The notes: a model not told the origin generated them from the letters alone. A stretch of 64,000 nt of DNA from Trinickia dinghuensis (GCF_003367175.1 NZ_QRGA01000006.1:248001-312000), one strand, 5' to 3'; shown: positions 26,465 through 35,263, counted from the stretch's first letter. Program-made: numbers and translations.

Positions 26465-27364
26465 TCAAGCGGCCGACGTGGACGACGCGCCGCCCAACCC
26501 CAGCAACTTCACGGCGTTGTCCTTGAGCAGCAGCGGATGCACCTCGGGCTTGAACCCCGCCTTCTGAAAATCCTCCAACCAGCGGTCGGGGCGAATCAGC
26601 GGGAAGTCGGAGGCGAACAGCATGCGCTCTTTCAAAAGCGTGTTGGCGTATTGAACGAGCTGCGGCGGAAAGTACTTCGGCGACCATCCAGACAAATCGA
26701 TATAGACGTTCGGCTTGTGCAGACAAATGGAGAGCGCCTCGTCCTGCCAAGGCCACGACGGATGCGCGATCACAACCTTCATATCGGGGAAATCGGCCGC
26801 CACGTCGTCGAGGTAGATCGGCTCCGAATACTTCAGGCGCAACCCGCCACCGCCAGGCATACCGCTGCCGATGCCCGAATGCCCGCTATGAAACACCGCC
26901 GGCAGCCCGTATTCGGCGATCACCTCGTAAAGCGGATACGCCATGCGATCGTTCGGGTAGAAACCCTGCACGGTCGGATGAAACTTGAAGCCGCGCACGC
27001 CGCACTCTTCGATCAAACGCCTAGCCTCGCGCACGCCCATCTTTCCTTTATGAGGATCGATGCTCGCAAAGGCGATCATGATGTCGCGGTTGTTCGCGGC
27101 GAACTCCGCGATCTCCTCGTTCGGAATCCGCCGGCGCCCCATCTGGCTCTCCGCATCGACCGTAAACATCACGAAGCCGATCTTGCGCTCGCGGTAGTAC
27201 TCGATCGTCTCGGGAATCGTCGGACGCCGCCCCTGGCGCAGCACGGTCCCGAAATATTTGTCCGCGGCATCGTCGAATTCCTTGCCGAACAAGTCCGGCG
27301 GCTGACAGCACGACACTTCCGCATGCACGTGCGTATCGATCGCGATCAGATTGTCGATGTCCAT
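26465..27364 (-). CDS. Amidohydrolase-family enzyme, candidate aryl-beta-ketoacyl-CoA hydrolase (CouO-like)
   Basis: 299-aa amidohydrolase_2 (ACMSD-like TIM barrel) protein. Metal-ligand positions are visible: H12-x-H14 (DTHVH), a mid-protein His in FHSGHSG, His in IAHPSWP and Asp in ASDFPL. It sits between the CoA synthetase and the hydroxyacyl-CoA dehydrogenase. In Rhodococcus jostii the equivalent amidohydrolase, CouO, cleaves the beta-ketoacyl-CoA by a hydrolytic retro-Claisen reaction in place of a thiolase. No thiolase gene is present in this window, which fits that role. Family relatives also include decarboxylases (gamma-resorcylate, ACMS) and 4-oxalomesaconate hydratase-like enzymes, so the specific reaction is inference from context. 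Confidence 0.8.
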   Translation of the reverse strand: MDIDNLIAIDTHVHAEVSCCQPPDLFGKEFDDAADKYFGTVLRQGRRPTIPETIEYYRERKIGFVMFTVDAESQMGRRRIPNEEIAEFAANNRDIMIAFASIDPHKGKMGVREARRLIEECGVRGFKFHPTVQGFYPNDRMAYPLYEVIAEYGLPAVFHSGHSGIGSGMPGGGGLRLKYSEPIYLDDVAADFPDMKVVIAHPSWPWQDEALSICLHKPNVYIDLSGWSPKYFPPQLVQYANTLLKERMLFASDFPLIRPDRWLEDFQKAGFKPEVHPLLLKDNAVKLLGLGGASSTSAA

Positions 27365-27433
27365 ACGCTTAGTTCCTTAATTAGTCATCCTAAATAGCTT
27401 GTTGACTCGTGGAGACTTCCCAACGGCGTCCTT

Positions 27434-29290
27434 CTAGCGTCGCGGCAACCAGATTCGCATCGCTGCGTCGCCGCGATGCAGCGCGTCGACAACGGCCGCG
27501 CGCTGCATCAGGACGGCACGCTGATTGATCGACCCCTTGTCCGTAATCTCGCCGGTTGCGAGCGAGGGCGGCGGATCGAGTAGCACCGCGCGCGCCACGC
27601 GATTCGCACTGCCCGTGCCTTCGGCGTAGAGCTTGTCGAGCATCTGCTGAAACGCCTCGATCACACGCGCATCGGCAAACACCTGCGCTGTTTCGGCATG
27701 CGGTGCCTGAGCCAGCGACCGGCAGGCCGGCAGATTCGGCACGATCAATACGCCGACTTCATTACGGTCATGGCCGGTGACGACGACATCTGCGACATAA
27801 GGGCTGCCCGCCGCGATCACGCGTTGCCGCAACGGCCCGACGCTGACCCAGGTTCCCGTGTTCAGCTTGAAATCTTCCGCCACGCGGCCGTCGAAGACGA
27901 ACCCGCGGTTCAGATTCGCGGGATCGAGCCAGCGCACCGCATCGCCCGAGCGAAAGAACCCTTCGTCGTCGAATGCGTCCCGAGTCTGCTCAGGCGCGCG
28001 CCAGTACCCTGGCGTGACGTTCGGCCCGCGATACCGCACCTCGAGCTTGCGGCTCGCGCCCTCGCCGATCGGCACGAGCTTCAGTTCGATGCCCGGCAGC
28101 GGAACGCCGATCTGGCCGGCGCTCACCTCGGTCTCGGCGATCATGAGCGCGGACGGTGCCGTCTCGGTCATGCCAAGCCCGGTGTTCATCACGATCCGCT
28201 CACCGCAGTGCGTCATCGCGCTTGCATGCAGCCGATCCCAGACAGGCTGTTCGAGCGCCGCACCCGCGTAGAACTGCATGCGCAGCCGTGCGTAGAAGCG
28301 CTCGCGTAGCGCTGCGTCAGCCTCGAGCGCGCGCGCGATTTCTTCCCATCCCTTCGGCACGTTGAAGTAGACCGTCGGCGAGATCTCGCGCAAGTTGGCG
28401 AGCGTCGTAGCGATGCCGTCGGTGGTGGGCTTGCCGTCGTCGATGTAAAGCGTGCCGCCGTGAAACAGCGTGAGCCCGAAGTTCTGATTGCCGCCGAACG
28501 TGTGGTGCCAGGGGAGCCAATCCAGGAAGACGGGCGGCGCCTCGGCAAGAAACGGCCATGCCGCCGTCTCCATCACGAGATTGCTCGACCACATCCGGTT
28601 CGTATTGATCACCCCCTTCGGCATCTTGGTCGAGCCGGACGTGAAGAGGAACTTGACGATCGTGTCGCCGCTCGTCGCATCTCTTGCACGATCGATCGCT
28701 GCGGTCGGGCGCGTATCGAGCAACGCGGCAAGCGTCGTGCACTCGCGTCCTGCCGGAGCCGATTCGGCCACCGCGATCTCGATTCCCGCGGGCACGGCTT
28801 CGGCAATCGCCGCGGCGAAACGCCCGCCGTTATCCGCAAAAACGAGCCCTGGCGTAATGAGCGAGACGATGTGGCGCAGCTTGCCGAAGGTTTTGTCGAG
28901 CAGCGAATAGGCCGGTGAGATCGGCGCATACGGAACGCCCGCGCAGAGGCACCCAAGCGCAACGAGCGCATGCTCGATCGAGTTGCCCGACAGGATCGCC
29001 ACGGGCCGCTCGGCATCGAGGCCACGTTCGAGCAACGCCTCGCCGATGCTGCGCGCCGCACGAGCCGCCTGCTCGTAGCTGAGGTGCTGCCATTGGCCGT
29101 CGGCACCGCGGCGCGCGATGAACGTGCGCTCGGGGGCGGCGGCCGCGTGCTCGAACAACCGATCGATCACGCGCTCGGGGTAGGCCGCGAGTTCGGTCGT
29201 CGACCGCACGCGCATGGTGCCGTCTCGGTTTTCCGTCACTTCGAGAGGACCGACGCCAAACTGCACGCGCCGATAGGGGTGGGCTGCCAT
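27434..29290 (-). CDS. fcs: Feruloyl/hydroxycinnamoyl-CoA synthetase
   Basis: 618-aa ANL-superfamily acyl-CoA ligase that activates ferulate or p-coumarate with ATP and CoA. LFTSGSTKMPKGV is the P-loop (A3) motif, near residue 215. WLPWHHTFGGNQNFG, the GMTETAPS motif (A5) and FRSGDAVRWL (A7 region) follow. The Fcs-type ending (GSINQRAVLMQRAAVVDALH) and length match feruloyl-CoA synthases rather than short 4-coumarate ligases of ~520 aa. It is the second gene of the operon, 122 bases behind the hydratase. Whether ferulate, p-coumarate or caffeate is preferred cannot be read from sequence. Confidence 0.92.
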   Translation of the reverse strand: MAAHPYRRVQFGVGPLEVTENRDGTMRVRSTTELAAYPERVIDRLFEHAAAAPERTFIARRGADGQWQHLSYEQAARAARSIGEALLERGLDAERPVAILSGNSIEHALVALGCLCAGVPYAPISPAYSLLDKTFGKLRHIVSLITPGLVFADNGGRFAAAIAEAVPAGIEIAVAESAPAGRECTTLAALLDTRPTAAIDRARDATSGDTIVKFLFTSGSTKMPKGVINTNRMWSSNLVMETAAWPFLAEAPPVFLDWLPWHHTFGGNQNFGLTLFHGGTLYIDDGKPTTDGIATTLANLREISPTVYFNVPKGWEEIARALEADAALRERFYARLRMQFYAGAALEQPVWDRLHASAMTHCGERIVMNTGLGMTETAPSALMIAETEVSAGQIGVPLPGIELKLVPIGEGASRKLEVRYRGPNVTPGYWRAPEQTRDAFDDEGFFRSGDAVRWLDPANLNRGFVFDGRVAEDFKLNTGTWVSVGPLRQRVIAAGSPYVADVVVTGHDRNEVGVLIVPNLPACRSLAQAPHAETAQVFADARVIEAFQQMLDKLYAEGTGSANRVARAVLLDPPPSLATGEITDKGSINQRAVLMQRAAVVDALHRGDAAMRIWLPRR

Positions 29291-29412
29291 CGAATGTCTC
29301 CTTCCATCTTGCCCCGACCGCGGCCTGATCGACCGTCTTGTCGAGCACGTTCACTTATGGGCGACGCCGCGGTGCATCACGTCACGCACACGCGCACGCA
29401 CCAAGTACGAAA

Positions 29413-30195
29413 CTATTTCGGCCACACCTTGGCCGTGCGGTGCTCCAGAAACGCGGCCAGACGATCTTGGGTTTGCGGATCGCTCAGTGCAACCGAAGCC
29501 ATCAGCGATTCGGTCAGCAGCCCGTCCTGAATCGATTGATCGGCAATGCGCGGCAGCACCTGCGTGACCGCGTAGTTCGTCGTCGGCGAATTCTGGGCAA
29601 TACGTTCGGCCAACTCGCGCGCCTTGGCGAGTCCCTCGCCGCTGCCGACGAGGTATTGAGCGATTCCTGCATCGTAGCCCTCGCGCGCATCGTAGACACG
29701 CCCGGTGAGCATCATGTCGGTCATGCGCGCAACGCCGATGAGCCGCGGCACCCGCACCGATGCCCCGCCGCCGACGAACAGCCCACGGCTGCCTTCGGGC
29801 AGGGCGAAGAACGCCGACGATTCCGCCACGCGCACATGGCAAGCCGAGGCGAGTTCAAGACCGCCGCCGATCGTCGCGCCTTTCAATACCGCGACGACGG
29901 GCGCCCGGCCGAACTGGATCTGCTCGAACGCAGCGTGCCACATCCGCGAATGATGCATCGCTTCGACCGTGCCGCGCTCGCGCATTTCGGAAAGATCGAG
30001 CCCCGCGCAAAAGTGTTCGCCTTCGGCATGCAGGACGATGGCGCGAACCGTGTCGGGCATCGTTTCAAAGGCCCGGCGCAATTCCGCGACGAGCGGATCG
30101 CTGATCGCGTTGCGTTTCGCGGGCCGGTTCAAGCAAACGAACGCCAGAGAGCCGGTGCGCTCGACCTTCAGGAATTCGTACGAGGGTTGCGTCAT
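29413..30195 (-). CDS. Crotonase-family enoyl-CoA hydratase of the hydroxycinnamate operon
   Basis: 260 aa from ATG 30195 (GGTGGT upstream); TTG 30207 is an alternative. The crotonase fold shows HFCAGLDL as one half of the oxyanion hole and KGATIGGGLELAS as the other. Both catalytic glutamates of true hydratases are present: E114 (GGGLELAS) and E134 (ALPEGS), 20 residues apart as in rat crotonase. Feruloyl-CoA hydratase/lyase (Ech/HCHL) has Ser at the first position and cleaves to vanillin. This protein therefore looks like a plain hydratase feeding the SDR and amidohydrolase. First gene of the operon; the 15-base operator lies 39-53 bases upstream of ATG. Confidence 0.85.
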   Translation of the reverse strand: MTQPSYEFLKVERTGSLAFVCLNRPAKRNAISDPLVAELRRAFETMPDTVRAIVLHAEGEHFCAGLDLSEMRERGTVEAMHHSRMWHAAFEQIQFGRAPVVAVLKGATIGGGLELASACHVRVAESSAFFALPEGSRGLFVGGGASVRVPRLIGVARMTDMMLTGRVYDAREGYDAGIAQYLVGSGEGLAKARELAERIAQNSPTTNYAVTQVLPRIADQSIQDGLLTESLMASVALSDPQTQDRLAAFLEHRTAKVWPK

Positions 30196-30233
30196 ATCTA
30201 CCACCAAGCGGTTATTCGTTAGCGACAGAAATA

Positions 30234-30248
30234 GTTATAACACATAAC
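30234..30248 (-). promoter_or_regulatory. GTTAT-N5-ATAAC operator before the hydratase operon
   Basis: On the minus strand it reads GTTATGTGTTATAAC, inside the longer perfect inverted repeat TAGTTAT-N5-ATAACTA (30232-30250). TATAAC is placed as a -10 box for the leftward operon. It lies in the divergent region shared with the MarR gene, so the MarR protein is the obvious ligand. Confidence 0.7.
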
Positions 30249-30307
30249 TAGATGACGCGGCAAACGATCTTGGACGGGAGTTTCGAAGCGTTTTGAAGCG
30301 TGACGAG

Positions 30308-30333
30308 CATGCCATCCGCACGCGGATGGCATG
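30308..30333. promoter_or_regulatory. Perfect 12-2-12 inverted repeat upstream of marR
   Basis: CATGCCATCCGC (30308-30319) is followed by AC and then its exact reverse complement (30322-30333). It lies 66-91 bases before the marR start. It has no T tract, so an operator or mRNA leader hairpin is more likely than a terminator. The outer arms CATGCC/GGCATG recur at 19471-19488. Confidence 0.5.
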
Positions 30334-30398
30334 TTATGATCGTCAGGCATTTCCACGCACCTTTACTTTCCTCCTCCGATCACCTTTCCCCAACGCTC

Positions 30399-30866
30399 AT
30401 GTCTTTGATGCTGCCCTCTTCCGGCGATGACGCGAGCGAGCAGGCGGATCAATCCGCGTTGCTCGATCTCGCCGGCTACAACATCCGGCGCGCCTATCTC
30501 GTCATCCAAGCGTTGTTCGACCAGGAGATGGAAAAACACGACTTGCGGCAGGCCGAGTTCTCCGTGCTGTCCATCGTCAGGGGAAACCCCGGCATCAATC
30601 AGCGTGCGCTAGCCGACGCGCTCGCGGTGGCGCCGCCGAACCTGGCGACCTTGCTGGACCGTCTGGAAGCGCGCGGCTTGGTGGCACGCCAGCGCAGCAC
30701 CGAAGATAAACGCGTGCAGCACGTCGAGTTGACGACGCAAGGTGTGCGGCTCTATGGCCGCGCGCTGAAGGCAGCGGCCACCGCGGACTCGGAAGCGCTC
30801 CAACACCTGAGCGATGCCGAGCGCGAACAACTGAAAGCCCTGCTGCGCAAGATTTTCGTGAAGTGA
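30399..30866 (+). CDS. MarR-family regulator of hydroxycinnamate genes
   Basis: 155 aa from ATG 30399; ATG 30408 is equally plausible, and an upstream start at 30300 would run through the inverted repeat. Winged helix-turn-helix: GINQRALADALAVAPPNLATLLDRLEARGLVARQRSTEDKRVQHVELT. It is divergent from the hydratase-fcs-amidohydrolase-SDR operon. MarR proteins in this position (FerR, FerC, CouR, PhdR) are repressors that release DNA on binding the hydroxycinnamoyl-CoA thioester. The proposed operator is GTTAT-N5-ATAAC, with copies at 30234, 22666 and 35001; the assignment of this protein to those sites is inference. Confidence 0.88.
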   Translation: MSLMLPSSGDDASEQADQSALLDLAGYNIRRAYLVIQALFDQEMEKHDLRQAEFSVLSIVRGNPGINQRALADALAVAPPNLATLLDRLEARGLVARQRSTEDKRVQHVELTTQGVRLYGRALKAAATADSEALQHLSDAEREQLKALLRKIFVK

Positions 30867-30899
30867 ATTCGCCGCGGCGGGCAATAGACGAATAGCCGC

Positions 30900-32444
30900 T
30901 CAGCGGTTCGCCGCCGGCAGCCCATCCGTCTTGTTGACGCTGCACATGACGATCAGCGCCGCACCCACGGGGCGCACATAGGCCATCTTATCGACGGGCA
31001 GCCGCGAAACGGGATGGAGGCTACGAAATTCGATCCATCCGCCGCCGCGGTCCGCGCGCTCGAACGTTTGTCGATTGAGCGCGTCGATGTCCACGCCGGG
31101 CGCAGCGACGGCCGGTTTGCCTGCCTTGGCCGGATCCGCTCCGAATGCGCGAAACATGCCGTTCCGATCGAGGACGATAACGAACAGATCGCGATCGATG
31201 AAGCCGCCGTCACGGCGATGAAAGCGCTCGGCCGCCGCCGCCAATCCCGCGCTTTCGAGCAGTTGCGCGGCTCGCTCGACAAGCGCTCTCGCCTCATCGG
31301 CGCAACCTTGACGCAGCTTCATCGCAATCACCGCGGCGCACAACTGCCGCGACTGCTGACGAAGCCGCTCGGCTGCATGCAATGAAGTTTCGACCATCCG
31401 CGCATTGCTGTGCGTAATGCGATCGAGTCCCTGCACCGATTCATCGATGCCACGCAGGCCATCGAGTTGCGCGGTGCTGGCAGCACAGATCAGACGCGCC
31501 TTCCCCGTGATTTCGCGCACGCCGGCGTCGACGGCCGTAAGCGCAACGGCCGCATCGCGGATCAGCCGCATGCCGACGCCGACCTCCCCCGTGGACCCTT
31601 CGATCAAGTGCTTCACTTCCGAAGCCGCACTCGCGCACCGTTGCGCCAGCGAGCGCACTTCGGCGGCCACGACTGCGAAACCGCGTCCGGCTTCGCCCGC
31701 ACGCGCCGCCTCGACCGCTGCGTTCAAGGCGAGAATGTTCGTCTGAAACGCAATCCCATCGATGACATCGATGATGTCCGTCATCCTTCCTGAACGTTGA
31801 GAAAGCGCTTGCATGGCCTGCACGGCCGATTCCACCGTAGCTTTGCCGTCTTCGGCGGCCTCGCGTATCCGCTCCGTCAGCACGCTTGCCGTTTGCGCAT
31901 CGCCCGCATTGACTTCGACGGTCTCGACAAGGGCCGCCACGTTTCCCGACGTTTGCCCCAAGCTCGCCGCCTGCTCGTCGGTACGGTGCGCGAGGGCCTC
32001 GGCACTCTCGAGCAGCCCATCGCCGGCCATGGCCACGAGCTCCGATTCGCTGCGGATGCTCGATACGAGGTTCGAGAACTGCCGCATCATGGCGTCCATG
32101 CCCCGCCCGATTTCGGACAATTCGTCACGTCCGGGCACAACCGGAGCGAGTTGCAAATTGCCGTGCCGCACCGCCTCGACGATGTCGGCCAGCGCGCGAG
32201 TGGCGCTGCGCACACTCGCGTACAAACACGCCACGAGGTAGACGGTCAGCACCGCACCGACCACGGCGATGGCGATAGTCGTGGTGTTGGCCGTCAACAA
32301 AGACGAGCCGCCGCCCACGGACATCGATGCGAGCGCTCCCAGGCTCGCAAGCCACGGCATCGCAAGCAGCGCGAGTTTCTTGCCCAGCGATAGGCGAAGC
32401 ATGACGGCAACACCGGGGCGCAGCACGAACGCGAGATAGCTCAT
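30900..32444 (-). CDS. Methyl-accepting chemotaxis protein with C-terminal Cache-like domain
   Basis: Start ATG 32444 is preferred (514 aa); a TTG at 32522 would add 26 unlikely residues. Two hydrophobic helices near the N-terminus have almost no periplasmic loop between them. A HAMP-like linker and a full signalling hairpin tip ([45 protein letters not shown]) follow. The last ~130 residues ([20 protein letters not shown]... to the end) resemble a Cache_2-type sensor, including [18 protein letters not shown] and [11 protein letters not shown]. The sensor therefore lies on the cytoplasmic C-terminal side rather than between the helices. It is the third gene after the MFS carrier and porin, suggesting taxis towards the transported aromatic acid. 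Confidence 0.85.
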   Translation of the reverse strand: MSYLAFVLRPGVAVMLRLSLGKKLALLAMPWLASLGALASMSVGGGSSLLTANTTTIAIAVVGAVLTVYLVACLYASVRSATRALADIVEAVRHGNLQLAPVVPGRDELSEIGRGMDAMMRQFSNLVSSIRSESELVAMAGDGLLESAEALAHRTDEQAASLGQTSGNVAALVETVEVNAGDAQTASVLTERIREAAEDGKATVESAVQAMQALSQRSGRMTDIIDVIDGIAFQTNILALNAAVEAARAGEAGRGFAVVAAEVRSLAQRCASAASEVKHLIEGSTGEVGVGMRLIRDAAVALTAVDAGVREITGKARLICAASTAQLDGLRGIDESVQGLDRITHSNARMVETSLHAAERLRQQSRQLCAAVIAMKLRQGCADEARALVERAAQLLESAGLAAAAERFHRRDGGFIDRDLFVIVLDRNGMFRAFGADPAKAGKPAVAAPGVDIDALNRQTFERADRGGGWIEFRSLHPVSRLPVDKMAYVRPVGAALIVMCSVNKTDGLPAANR

Positions 32445-32531
32445 CGTTATCGATCCAATGCGGTTGCGGCAAGGCGGGCGCGACGAACCCGCCGCCGCGC
32501 CCACCTCAGACTGAGCACGCAAGCGCTCAAA

Positions 32532-33608
32532 TCAGAACCGCGTCTGCAACCCGATGCGCCCGATGAACTGCGACGGACTGCTGGACGCGACCATGACATC
32601 GTTGATTTGCGCGTTGGCACCCGCATTGGCCCGCTGATAAACCGCAGCGACATAGACGTTGGTGCGCTTCGAGAAGTTGTACTGCAGCTCGGCCGTCAGC
32701 TGATGAGCATGGTTGTTGTTCACAGCCTGATTGCCTTTCATATACGAATAGACACCGCTCACGAGCCACGGGCTGTTGAACGAGTACGCCGCGCCCAATT
32801 CGGCCTGCCACACGCCGGCGCCATTGAGTTCGTTGCGTACAGTCGTGAAGAGCGCCGTCGTGACGAGCCGGCCGATGTGATAATGCGCCCCAACACCCCA
32901 GTTGCGCACGCTGTCCTGCACACCGGCGACGGCGGTCTTCGTCAGCGTATAGGCGGCATTCGCGCCGAACGGTCCGTTGCTGTAATTGAGCCCGAAGCTC
33001 TGCGCGTTGCCGGCTCCGATCGAACCGGCCACGTTGCCGAACCCGTACATGACTCCCGCGGAAAAACCCCCAATCGTCGGGCTCAAATACTTGACCGAGT
33101 TCTGTACGCGTTCGCCCGCCATCCGATCCCAGTCGAACCCGCCCGTCGGGTTGTTCGGCAATGCCAGACCGTTGAACGGCCCGTTACGAAAATCGTAGAC
33201 GCCTTGGGCGTAGAACGCGGCGTCGTCAAAGCCGAAGAAGAGCGAATCGACCATGAAGTCATATTGATTGCCGAGCGTCAAACGGCCCCACTTCTGATCG
33301 TCGAGCCCGACATAGGCGTTGCGCCCGAACAAGCTCTGCCCCGGCATGAACGAACCCGAGCCGAGTTGGAACTGGTTGGTCAAATCGAACACCGCCTTGA
33401 GACCACCGCCTAGATCCTCTTTGCCGTCGAACTTGAGCAGGTTCGGCACCTCGATACCGTCGTCGAACTTCACGACGCTGCTGCCGCCCTGATTGCTGAT
33501 ATAAGACACGCCGCCGTCGATCAATCCGCTCAACGTCACGCTGCTCTGGGCAAACGCATGCGATGCGAACAGCACGCCGGCCGCCGCGAAGACTGCTTTA
33601 CGCTTCAT
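32532..33608 (-). CDS. Gram-negative trimeric porin (Burkholderia porin_4 type)
   Basis: 358-aa outer-membrane beta-barrel. A 20-residue signal peptide (MKRKAVFAAAGVLFASHAFA) is followed by QSSVTLSGLIDGGVSYISNQ, the standard start of Burkholderiaceae general porins. The loop motif DRMAGERVQNSVKYLSP precedes later strands, and the protein ends in the C-terminal aromatic residue (GLQTRF) recognised by the BAM complex. It lies between the MFS transporter and the chemoreceptor on the same strand. It may serve as the outer-membrane entry for hydroxycinnamates. There are many paralogues in such genomes, so the specificity is contextual. Confidence 0.93.
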   Translation of the reverse strand: MKRKAVFAAAGVLFASHAFAQSSVTLSGLIDGGVSYISNQGGSSVVKFDDGIEVPNLLKFDGKEDLGGGLKAVFDLTNQFQLGSGSFMPGQSLFGRNAYVGLDDQKWGRLTLGNQYDFMVDSLFFGFDDAAFYAQGVYDFRNGPFNGLALPNNPTGGFDWDRMAGERVQNSVKYLSPTIGGFSAGVMYGFGNVAGSIGAGNAQSFGLNYSNGPFGANAAYTLTKTAVAGVQDSVRNWGVGAHYHIGRLVTTALFTTVRNELNGAGVWQAELGAAYSFNSPWLVSGVYSYMKGNQAVNNNHAHQLTAELQYNFSKRTNVYVAAVYQRANAGANAQINDVMVASSSPSQFIGRIGLQTRF

Positions 33609-33689
33609 CGAAATATTCTCCTTGCCTGGTCTGGATAGGTCCCGCGGTCGCCGCCGCGGCTTTGTATTGGTCGGTGAACGGGGGATCGG

Positions 33690-34949
33690 TTAAGCGACGT
33701 CGCGCGATGCGGCGAACGTTTCTCCTTGGGTGGACGCGCGCTTCCGCGGGGCCGTTTCGATGAGGAACAGCGCCACAACGGCACCGCATGCCAATCCGGC
33801 CAACGCGAACTTGAGCGTGGCTGGCAAACCGAAGTGCTGCGCGATGAAGCCGGCGATGACAGGTGCGAGCCCGCCGCCAAAGATCTCGCCCGTACCCGAT
33901 ACGAACCCGACCGACGAAGCGACCAGCCCGAGCGGCGCCGCTTCCGTGGCGATCGGCCCGCTCAACAGGCCGAGCAGGCCCAAGGCGAACACCGAGATGC
34001 CGAACAACAGGGCGAACAGCAGTTGCGGATTGGCACCGGTGCGGGAAAACACATAAAGCAGGACGGCCGCGGCGATGAAGGAGATCACTGCAACGGGACG
34101 CCGGCCGATGTAATCCGATACGCCTGCCAAACCGAACGAACCGACGAAGCCGCCGAAGCCGAGCGCCGACACGACGAAGCCCATGCTTTGCGTATCCAAA
34201 TGGAGCACTTCGACGAGATAAGTCGGGACCATGGCGCTGACGACGAAAATGCCTGCCATCGCGCAGAGAATCGCGAGCGTCGCCAGGAGCACATTGCGGC
34301 TGCGGAACAGCTCGGACCACTTCGCCTTCGCATGAACAACGTCCGGATGCGGCAGTTCGTTTTTCGGGCGCTCGCGCAACACAAAGGCGATCAACGCGGC
34401 GATGATCAGCCCTGGCACAGCGGAAATCATGAACACCCAATGCCACGACGGGACGATGCGCAGCAGTTGCGTCGCGATGATCGGTGCGAAGCCAAGGCCG
34501 AGCAACGAGAACATGCTCAGTTGCAGCCCTTGGTTGAAGCCGCGCCGCGAAGGGAGCGAGGCCTCGCCCGTCGCCGCGACGCTGGCCGGCGTGAACGCCC
34601 CTTCTGCCACGCCCATGATGGCGCGAATCAGCATCAAGCCCCCGAAGCTGGCCGCGAGTCCCGAGAGGCTTGAAAGCAACGAGAAAGCAACCATCGTCAC
34701 CACGAGCATCTTTTTACGGCCGATGCGGTCCGATACCGGGCCCATCGCAATCGCCCAGATACCCCAGGCCACGCTCAGAATGCCGATCAGACTGCCGAGC
34801 TGCTGAAAATTGAGGCCAAGGTCGTGCATCATGTGAGGAAACAGCGGCGCGACGATCCAACGATCGAGGCCAACCAGGCCAAAGCCGAGCCCGAGCAAGA
34901 TCAGCGTCTTGCGCTCGTAGGCAGTGTCATGCTGAAGGGGGTCGTTCAT
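33690..34949 (-). CDS. MFS transporter, probable aromatic-acid uptake
   Basis: 419 aa from ATG 34949. That ATG has GGAG 9 bases upstream; the earlier TTG at 34964 is part of that ribosome-binding region and is rejected. Twelve helices; the loop 2-3 motif is GPVSDRIGRKKM and its repeat is AGVSDYIGRRPV. DRWIVAPLFPHM in helix 1 carries the acidic residue position used by aromatic acid:proton symporters. It heads the MFS-porin-chemoreceptor group and is preceded by a GTTAT-N5-ATAAC operator 52-66 bases upstream, the same as in the hydroxycinnamate operon. Substrate is therefore probably ferulate, coumarate or vanillate (inferred from regulation). Confidence 0.88.
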   Translation of the reverse strand: MNDPLQHDTAYERKTLILLGLGFGLVGLDRWIVAPLFPHMMHDLGLNFQQLGSLIGILSVAWGIWAIAMGPVSDRIGRKKMLVVTMVAFSLLSSLSGLAASFGGLMLIRAIMGVAEGAFTPASVAATGEASLPSRRGFNQGLQLSMFSLLGLGFAPIIATQLLRIVPSWHWVFMISAVPGLIIAALIAFVLRERPKNELPHPDVVHAKAKWSELFRSRNVLLATLAILCAMAGIFVVSAMVPTYLVEVLHLDTQSMGFVVSALGFGGFVGSFGLAGVSDYIGRRPVAVISFIAAAVLLYVFSRTGANPQLLFALLFGISVFALGLLGLLSGPIATEAAPLGLVASSVGFVSGTGEIFGGGLAPVIAGFIAQHFGLPATLKFALAGLACGAVVALFLIETAPRKRASTQGETFAASRDVA

Positions 34950-35000
34950 ATGCGATGTCTCCAATTGTTGCCGCGTTCGATATAGTTATTTTTGATATTT

Positions 35001-35015
35001 GTTATAAAGCATAAC
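35001..35015 (-). promoter_or_regulatory. GTTAT-N5-ATAAC operator before the MFS-porin-chemoreceptor genes
   Basis: On the minus strand it reads GTTATGCTTTATAAC, with the same arms and the same TATAAC placement as the copies at 22666 and 30234. An AT-rich stretch (34981-35000) follows, before the MFS start codon. Confidence 0.65.
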
Positions 35016-35162
35016 GTTTACGCAGGCAATTGCAAGCATGCGGTTCCTAGGGAAAACGCGGAACGCGGGCGACCGGCAATGGGAGAGCGCTGCGAGGCGG
35101 CGGTCGGAGATGCCGCGGCGCCTGAATGGGTGGGGAAGTGATGAAGGAGCGCTAGGCGCCGC

Positions 35163-35210
35163 TCAGCCGCGTTTGCGGAAGGCGTTCGGCTTGCCGCCGG
35201 CAGCCGTTTG
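35163..35210 (-). pseudogene. Last codons of a lost AraC-family gene
   Basis: On the minus strand the frame ends TAAGGKPNAFRKRG-stop, matching the conserved C-terminus of AraC regulators. Compare [13 protein letters not shown] in the regulator at 42931-43800, whose bases align here with one gap. Nothing of the rest of the gene is present. A small hairpin (GGGCGGC-TTA-GCCGCCC, 35221-35237) flanks it. Confidence 0.55.
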
Positions 35211-35263
35211 AAAGGAAGAAGGGCGGCTTAGCCGCCCGGGGACAGAAAGCAGGATGAGGTGCT

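Noticed and set aside
29413..30207. Naming the crotonase Ech/HCHL (feruloyl-CoA hydratase/lyase)
   Set aside because: It keeps Glu at both catalytic positions, whereas hydratase-lyases carry Ser at the first, and the operon supplies dehydrogenase and hydrolase for a different route.
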